53,816 nt of DNA, from positions 1 through 53,816 of the forward strand of contig SVQO01000016.1 in the NCBI GenBank assembly GCA_015065325.1, written 5' to 3'. Every line of letters begins with the position of its first letter. Position 1 is the stretch's first letter. The position numbers were made by a program, and so were the translations under genes. Origin of the DNA: Oscillospiraceae bacterium. GTDB taxonomy: Bacteria > Bacillota > Clostridia > Oscillospirales > SIG627. Below, piece by piece: positions 50,925 to 53,816 of the stretch. The notes under the pieces are model-generated. The model was not told the origin of the DNA, did not search any database, and was given only the letters and a program-made list of their open reading frames with translations.

Positions 50925-51515
50925 TCAGCAGCAGGAGATCAGGTCACCGCCACAGCATTCGCAGCAGCAATCCATACAAATCAGCGTATTGCACATATCA
51001 CAGGTACTGCATTCACGCATTTGACCGCCGGGAGCATAGTTACCGTAATTGTACTGCGCACCGCGGAATTTCTGATACATGGCGGCATATTCCGAATTGG
51101 TAGGCTCCATACGGTAAGCTCTGCCAAAATTGTCGGAAGCCTCGTTGTAGGCACGGCGTGCCATAGCACAAAGCCCTTTCAAATAATACCATTCGGCGGG
51201 ACGGACCTGCTCCGCATCCAAAAGCACCTCCGCCTCGGTGTAACGACCCGAGGAGATCAGATCGCGTATACGGTAAAACTGTGCAGAAGCTCCGGAGTAG
51301 GACCCGGAGGAGGCGTTAGATCCTGCGGCGCGCTGCTGCAGGATCTCGTCGTAAGCCTCGTTGATCTGCTGCATCTTATCGTTGGCTATGTCGGAAAACT
51401 CCGTGTTTACGTAATTGTCGGGATGATACTTCTTTGCAAGCTCTCGGTACGCTTTTTTAATTTCATCATCCGTAGCATCACGAGATACACCCAATACCTT
51501 ATAAGGATCTTTCAT
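50925..51515 (-). CDS. DnaJ-domain protein with Cys-rich tail
   Basis: A 196-residue protein with an N-terminal J domain ([23 protein letters not shown] at 31-33), a short helical repeat section ([34 protein letters not shown]), and a C-terminal cluster of ten Cys ([22 protein letters not shown]). The J domain should stimulate a DnaK-type ATPase. The tail is not the zinc finger of DnaJ and has no known role; it may bind metal. It overlaps the DUF5685 gene by four bases, and both proteins are Cys-rich. Confidence 0.9.
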   Translation of the reverse strand: MKDPYKVLGVSRDATDDEIKKAYRELAKKYHPDNYVNTEFSDIANDKMQQINEAYDEILQQRAAGSNASSGSYSGASAQFYRIRDLISSGRYTEAEVLLDAEQVRPAEWYYLKGLCAMARRAYNEASDNFGRAYRMEPTNSEYAAMYQKFRGAQYNYGNYAPGGQMRECSTCDMCNTLICMDCCCECCGGDLISCC

Positions 51516-52390
51516 TTACTTTTCTCAACTTTCGGTTTCATAATATTTCCTGCTGCACGGGACAAGCCCAAGCAAATAATATTTTCGCAAACTGCAGTCG
51601 GGGCAGGATCCCCCTCCAGCAAATCAAAAGCAAGTTTCATTTGACTGATATAATAGGAAAGCACCATATCCAGCTCCGGAAAGGCATCCTTTGCCTTTTC
51701 CGCAGATCCGTATCGGCGAAGAATGGGATTGAAGCACCCTTTCTTTTCATCCTGCTCCAGATCGTCCACCGCATCCAGGGTATAGATAAATCTGCCCAGA
51801 TGCTCTCCGATGGAGGCTAAGATCCTCTGCTCTTCCCCTTCGGTACCAAAGGAAAAAATAGCGGAAAGACAGGAAGCAAAGCAGGAACACATTTCATCCA
51901 GTGACGCGTCCTTTTTTTCAAGTTCTCTCCCCCGTTGCATTGCTTCCGAAACGGAAGAATAAAGCGGTGCGAGAGCAGGATCCCTCTTGATCACCTTTTT
52001 GCAGGCACGATTTAAAAACGGCGCAAAAAAAGAGACCAAAAGCCGTCGGGAAAAGGATGAATCACGATCCAGCTTATCATCCAGCATTTTCTCGTAGGTC
52101 AAAAAAAGAGCTGTCTGCGAGGCATAACGCAGAGCATTGTTATCACGGGCTCGCTTTTTCCGGTTCTTAAAGGGATGAAAGAGGCAAAACTGCTTCTCAA
52201 ATTCCACCTTTTCATTGGTGGCAGTAATCCTGATAAATGCCAAAAATACAAAATCGTAGGACAAAAAAGGCAGCAGTGCTTTGGAAGCGTTTTTGCCGAT
52301 CGAGTTGCAAAGACCGCAATACATCGCTTGATATAAGCTATGATGCTTCACGCGCAGTTCTTCCGTTGCGCAACGTACGTATCCGAGCAT
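51512..52390 (-). CDS. DUF5685 family protein
   Basis: A 292-residue protein of the DUF5685 family, common in Clostridia. The N-terminus has [16 protein letters not shown] and [13 protein letters not shown], giving three Cys in the family spacing, and later parts have CSCFASC and [22 protein letters not shown]. It is helical and soluble; no function is established. The start is set at 52390, with AAGGAG eight bases upstream, not at the earlier ATG. It heads the minus-strand cluster that includes the DnaJ-domain gene and dgt. Confidence 0.88.
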   Translation of the reverse strand: MLGYVRCATEELRVKHHSLYQAMYCGLCNSIGKNASKALLPFLSYDFVFLAFIRITATNEKVEFEKQFCLFHPFKNRKKRARDNNALRYASQTALFLTYEKMLDDKLDRDSSFSRRLLVSFFAPFLNRACKKVIKRDPALAPLYSSVSEAMQRGRELEKKDASLDEMCSCFASCLSAIFSFGTEGEEQRILASIGEHLGRFIYTLDAVDDLEQDEKKGCFNPILRRYGSAEKAKDAFPELDMVLSYYISQMKLAFDLLEGDPAPTAVCENIICLGLSRAAGNIMKPKVEKSK

Positions 52391-52417
52391 AAACACTTCT
52401 CCTTGTAATGATACTCT

Positions 52418-52423
52418 ATTATA
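52418..52423 (-). promoter_or_regulatory. Possible -10 box of the DUF5685-dnaJ-dgt cluster
   Basis: TATAAT on the minus strand, 27 bases before the start at 52390. The -35 region (TAGAAA at 17 bases) is weak. Confidence 0.5.
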
Positions 52424-52464
52424 CACGCTTTCACAGTGAATTTCTATACTTTTGTGAAAAAAAC

Positions 52465-52492
52465 TTGCAAAAGAATAAGAAACGCTTATAAT
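52465..52492 (+). promoter_or_regulatory. Promoter of the CBM9-like/GNAT pair
   Basis: TTGCAA (52465-52470), a 16-base spacer and TATAAT (52487-52492). Confidence 0.65.
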
Positions 52493-52518
52493 AAAAGAAG
52501 AACAAACGGGAGGCTCTT

Positions 52519-53112
52519 ATGAACTACAAACTGATTCGCGGAAATCGCAATGATCTGGACACTGCCGAAAAGGCATATATTACCGACGTACCCTGGGGAT
52601 CCGAATATACCCCCGTCTCCTTTTTCCAAGGGGTTTTTGAAGAAGGAAAAGGTTTTTGGTTTAAATTGACCGCCTTAGAAAGCAACCCGGTGGCTACCAT
52701 GGAGGGCTTTGCCCCCTCCGTATCACTGGACAGCTGTCTGGAAATGTTTTTGTGTTTTGATCCGGAGCATACGGACTCCTACATAAATTTTGAGATGAAT
52801 CCTAAGGGAGCCTATCTGTACGCAGTCGGAAAGGACCGATTCGGTCGAGAAATTCTCAATACCGACGTAATGCCCGCCGTAAAGGGAGAGATCTGCGAGG
52901 AGTCCTGGAACGTGATCCTGTTCATTCCCCTCAAAGCCATAGAACAGGTTTACGGAGCACTTCCCTTTGCCTCGGGTTATACAATCAAAGGAAACGCCTT
53001 CAAGTGCGGCGGAAAGGCACCCGTTCCTCATCATCTGACCTGGTCCCCCGTACAGAGGACCGAGCGGGACTTTCACAGACCGAATTGCTTCGGCACCTTG
53101 GAAATCCTTTGA
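52519..53112 (+). CDS. Carbohydrate-binding family 9-like protein
   Basis: A 197-residue protein like the CBM9-type beta-sandwich family: a short N-terminal strand (NYKLIRGNRND), a core with GFWFKLTALESNPVA, LEMFLCFDP and YINFEMNPKGAYL, and the end motif HLTWSPVQRTERDFHRPNCFGTLEI. No signal peptide is seen, so it is probably cytoplasmic. No glycoside hydrolase is near. GGGAGG precedes the start. Its stop overlaps the start of the GNAT gene (TGATG). Confidence 0.85.
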   Translation: MNYKLIRGNRNDLDTAEKAYITDVPWGSEYTPVSFFQGVFEEGKGFWFKLTALESNPVATMEGFAPSVSLDSCLEMFLCFDPEHTDSYINFEMNPKGAYLYAVGKDRFGREILNTDVMPAVKGEICEESWNVILFIPLKAIEQVYGALPFASGYTIKGNAFKCGGKAPVPHHLTWSPVQRTERDFHRPNCFGTLEIL

Positions 53113-53738
53113 TGTTCGGCTTCGGTTCAGGTCCGATTCGGCGAAGTTTTCGCAACATCCCAACTCTTGAAACAAAGCGTTTGGTCCTGCGAAAGATCTT
53201 ACCGAAGGACGAAGATGATATGTACGAGTATTCCAAGGATCCGGAGACGAGCAAATATCTTTTGTGGGAGCCGCATACCTCCCGCGGATATACCGGGGCG
53301 CATATCCGCTATTTACAAAGTGCATACAACCAGGCAAGTTTTTTCGACTGGGCACTGATCGAAAAGAAAAGCGGAAAAATGATTGGAACCTGTGGTTTTA
53401 CGGAGATCTACGAGCGTGAGAAGCGTGCAGAGATAGGTTACGTCATCGCGCCCGCCTTTCATCGGCAGGGCTTTGCACCCGAGGCACTGGAAAAAGTGAT
53501 GGAATACGGCTTTTTAAAGCTTGGGCTGATAAAGCTCTCCGGTCGCTTTATGGAGGATAACGAAGCGAGTAAAAAGGTTTTGGAGCGCTTTGGCTTCACC
53601 GACGACACAAAAAAGAAGGAGAGCATTCCAAAACGGGGAAAGCTTCAAAGAATCTTAACCTTTTCTTTAACGGCAGAGAAATACTTGGAACAAGTCATAA
53701 CCACCGGCCGTGCCGGTGGCTTGCACAAGCCCCCTTAG
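53112..53738 (+). CDS. GNAT N-acetyltransferase (RimJ/RimL-like)
   Basis: A 208-residue GNAT acetyltransferase of the RimJ/RimL type: ETKRLVLRKILPKDEDDM opens it; IGTCGF and AEIGYVIAPAFHRQGFAPEAL hold the acetyl-CoA loop, and LSGRFMEDNEASKKVLERFGF closes the fold. The substrate may be a protein N-terminus or a small amine. The last twelve residues (TTGRAGGLHKPP) are encoded by a palindrome-rich repeat that also supplies the stop codon, so the natural C-terminus probably ended earlier. The start overlaps the preceding stop; no ribosome site of its own is clear. Confidence 0.9.
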   Translation: MFGFGSGPIRRSFRNIPTLETKRLVLRKILPKDEDDMYEYSKDPETSKYLLWEPHTSRGYTGAHIRYLQSAYNQASFFDWALIEKKSGKMIGTCGFTEIYEREKRAEIGYVIAPAFHRQGFAPEALEKVMEYGFLKLGLIKLSGRFMEDNEASKKVLERFGFTDDTKKKESIPKRGKLQRILTFSLTAEKYLEQVITTGRAGGLHKPP

Positions 53739-53816
53739 GGCATGATGCCGGCAGAGCCTATAGGCTCGCCGAAAGATTCGCCAACCGCGAATTTTTCACC
53801 GGCTTGCCCCTAAAGG
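53701..53816. repeat. Palindrome-rich repeat element at the right edge
   Basis: Three inverted repeats in about 115 bases: CCACCGGC-CGT-GCCGGTGG (53701-53719), GAGCCTATAGGCTC (53754-53767) and ATTCGC-CAACC-GCGAAT (53776-53792). GCCGGTG near the left end reappears inverted as CACCGGC near 53798, each followed by CTTGC-like sequence. This looks like a REP- or MITE-like dispersed element. It contains no gene and is cut by the window edge. Confidence 0.6.

Overview
The window is chromosomal DNA from an endospore-forming member of the Clostridia (Bacillota), probably an uncultured gut-type lineage. The evidence is a full spoIIIAA-AH operon, an uninterrupted sigK, sipL (the clostridial SpoIVA partner), yunB, a spoIIQ-type M23 gene and the yabP-yabQ-divIC cluster, together with strong Shine-Dalgarno sites and sigma-A promoters of the TTGACA/TATAAT type. 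I see no tRNA, rRNA, CRISPR array, transposase or phage gene. Genus cannot be assigned by reading alone.

Layout. (1) 1-3350, minus: the 5' part of a very large secreted DNRLRE/RHS-like protein that runs off the left edge. (2) 3605-8595, minus: acpP, then secA with two small-family membrane proteins behind it. (3) 8837-9604, plus: yunB. (4) 9780-18706, plus: six tandem paralogues, five of them lipoproteins, followed by a CapA-type metallophosphatase. This is the least ordinary part of the window. (5) 18754-25519, minus: lnt-recD2-hypothetical-walJ-like-rlmH-DUF1015 operon. (6) 25644-28410: Mrp ATPase, an alkaline-phosphatase-fold protein, and lplA. (7) 28525-32339, plus: radA-mazG-hup-rqcP-yabP-yabQ-divIC. 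(8) 32433-36863: spoIIQ-like gene, a Cys-rich protein with a sigma-K-like promoter, a tiny lipoprotein, then sigK and sipL on the minus strand. (9) 37017-41452, plus: Ppx/GppA, then rplS-lepB-rbgA-rnhB-yraN. (10) 41487-47254: DUF1540 protein, metallophosphoesterase, spoIIIA operon. (11) 47298-52390, minus: CAP-domain lipoprotein, MBL hydrolase, dgt, membrane protein, DnaJ-domain protein, DUF5685 protein. (12) 52519-53738, plus: CBM9-like protein and GNAT acetyltransferase, ending in a palindrome-rich repeat at the right edge.

How they work together. Sporulation genes are spread over several blocks but form one programme: engulfment and the feeding-tube channel (SpoIIIAA-AH with SpoIIQ), late mother-cell sigma factor (SigK), coat basement layer (SipL), and spore maturation (YunB, YabP, YabQ). 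The paralogue array looks like a dedicated cell-surface system. Each member keeps one Cys, one His and an acidic/His-Gln pair in an order that recalls NlpC/P60 cysteine peptidases, followed by a beta-rich C-terminal domain. The pairing with CapA makes an envelope-polymer role (for example gamma-glutamyl bonds) a testable guess, not a conclusion.

Several true starts lie inside longer reading frames. I moved them to the codon with a Shine-Dalgarno site and say so in each entry.
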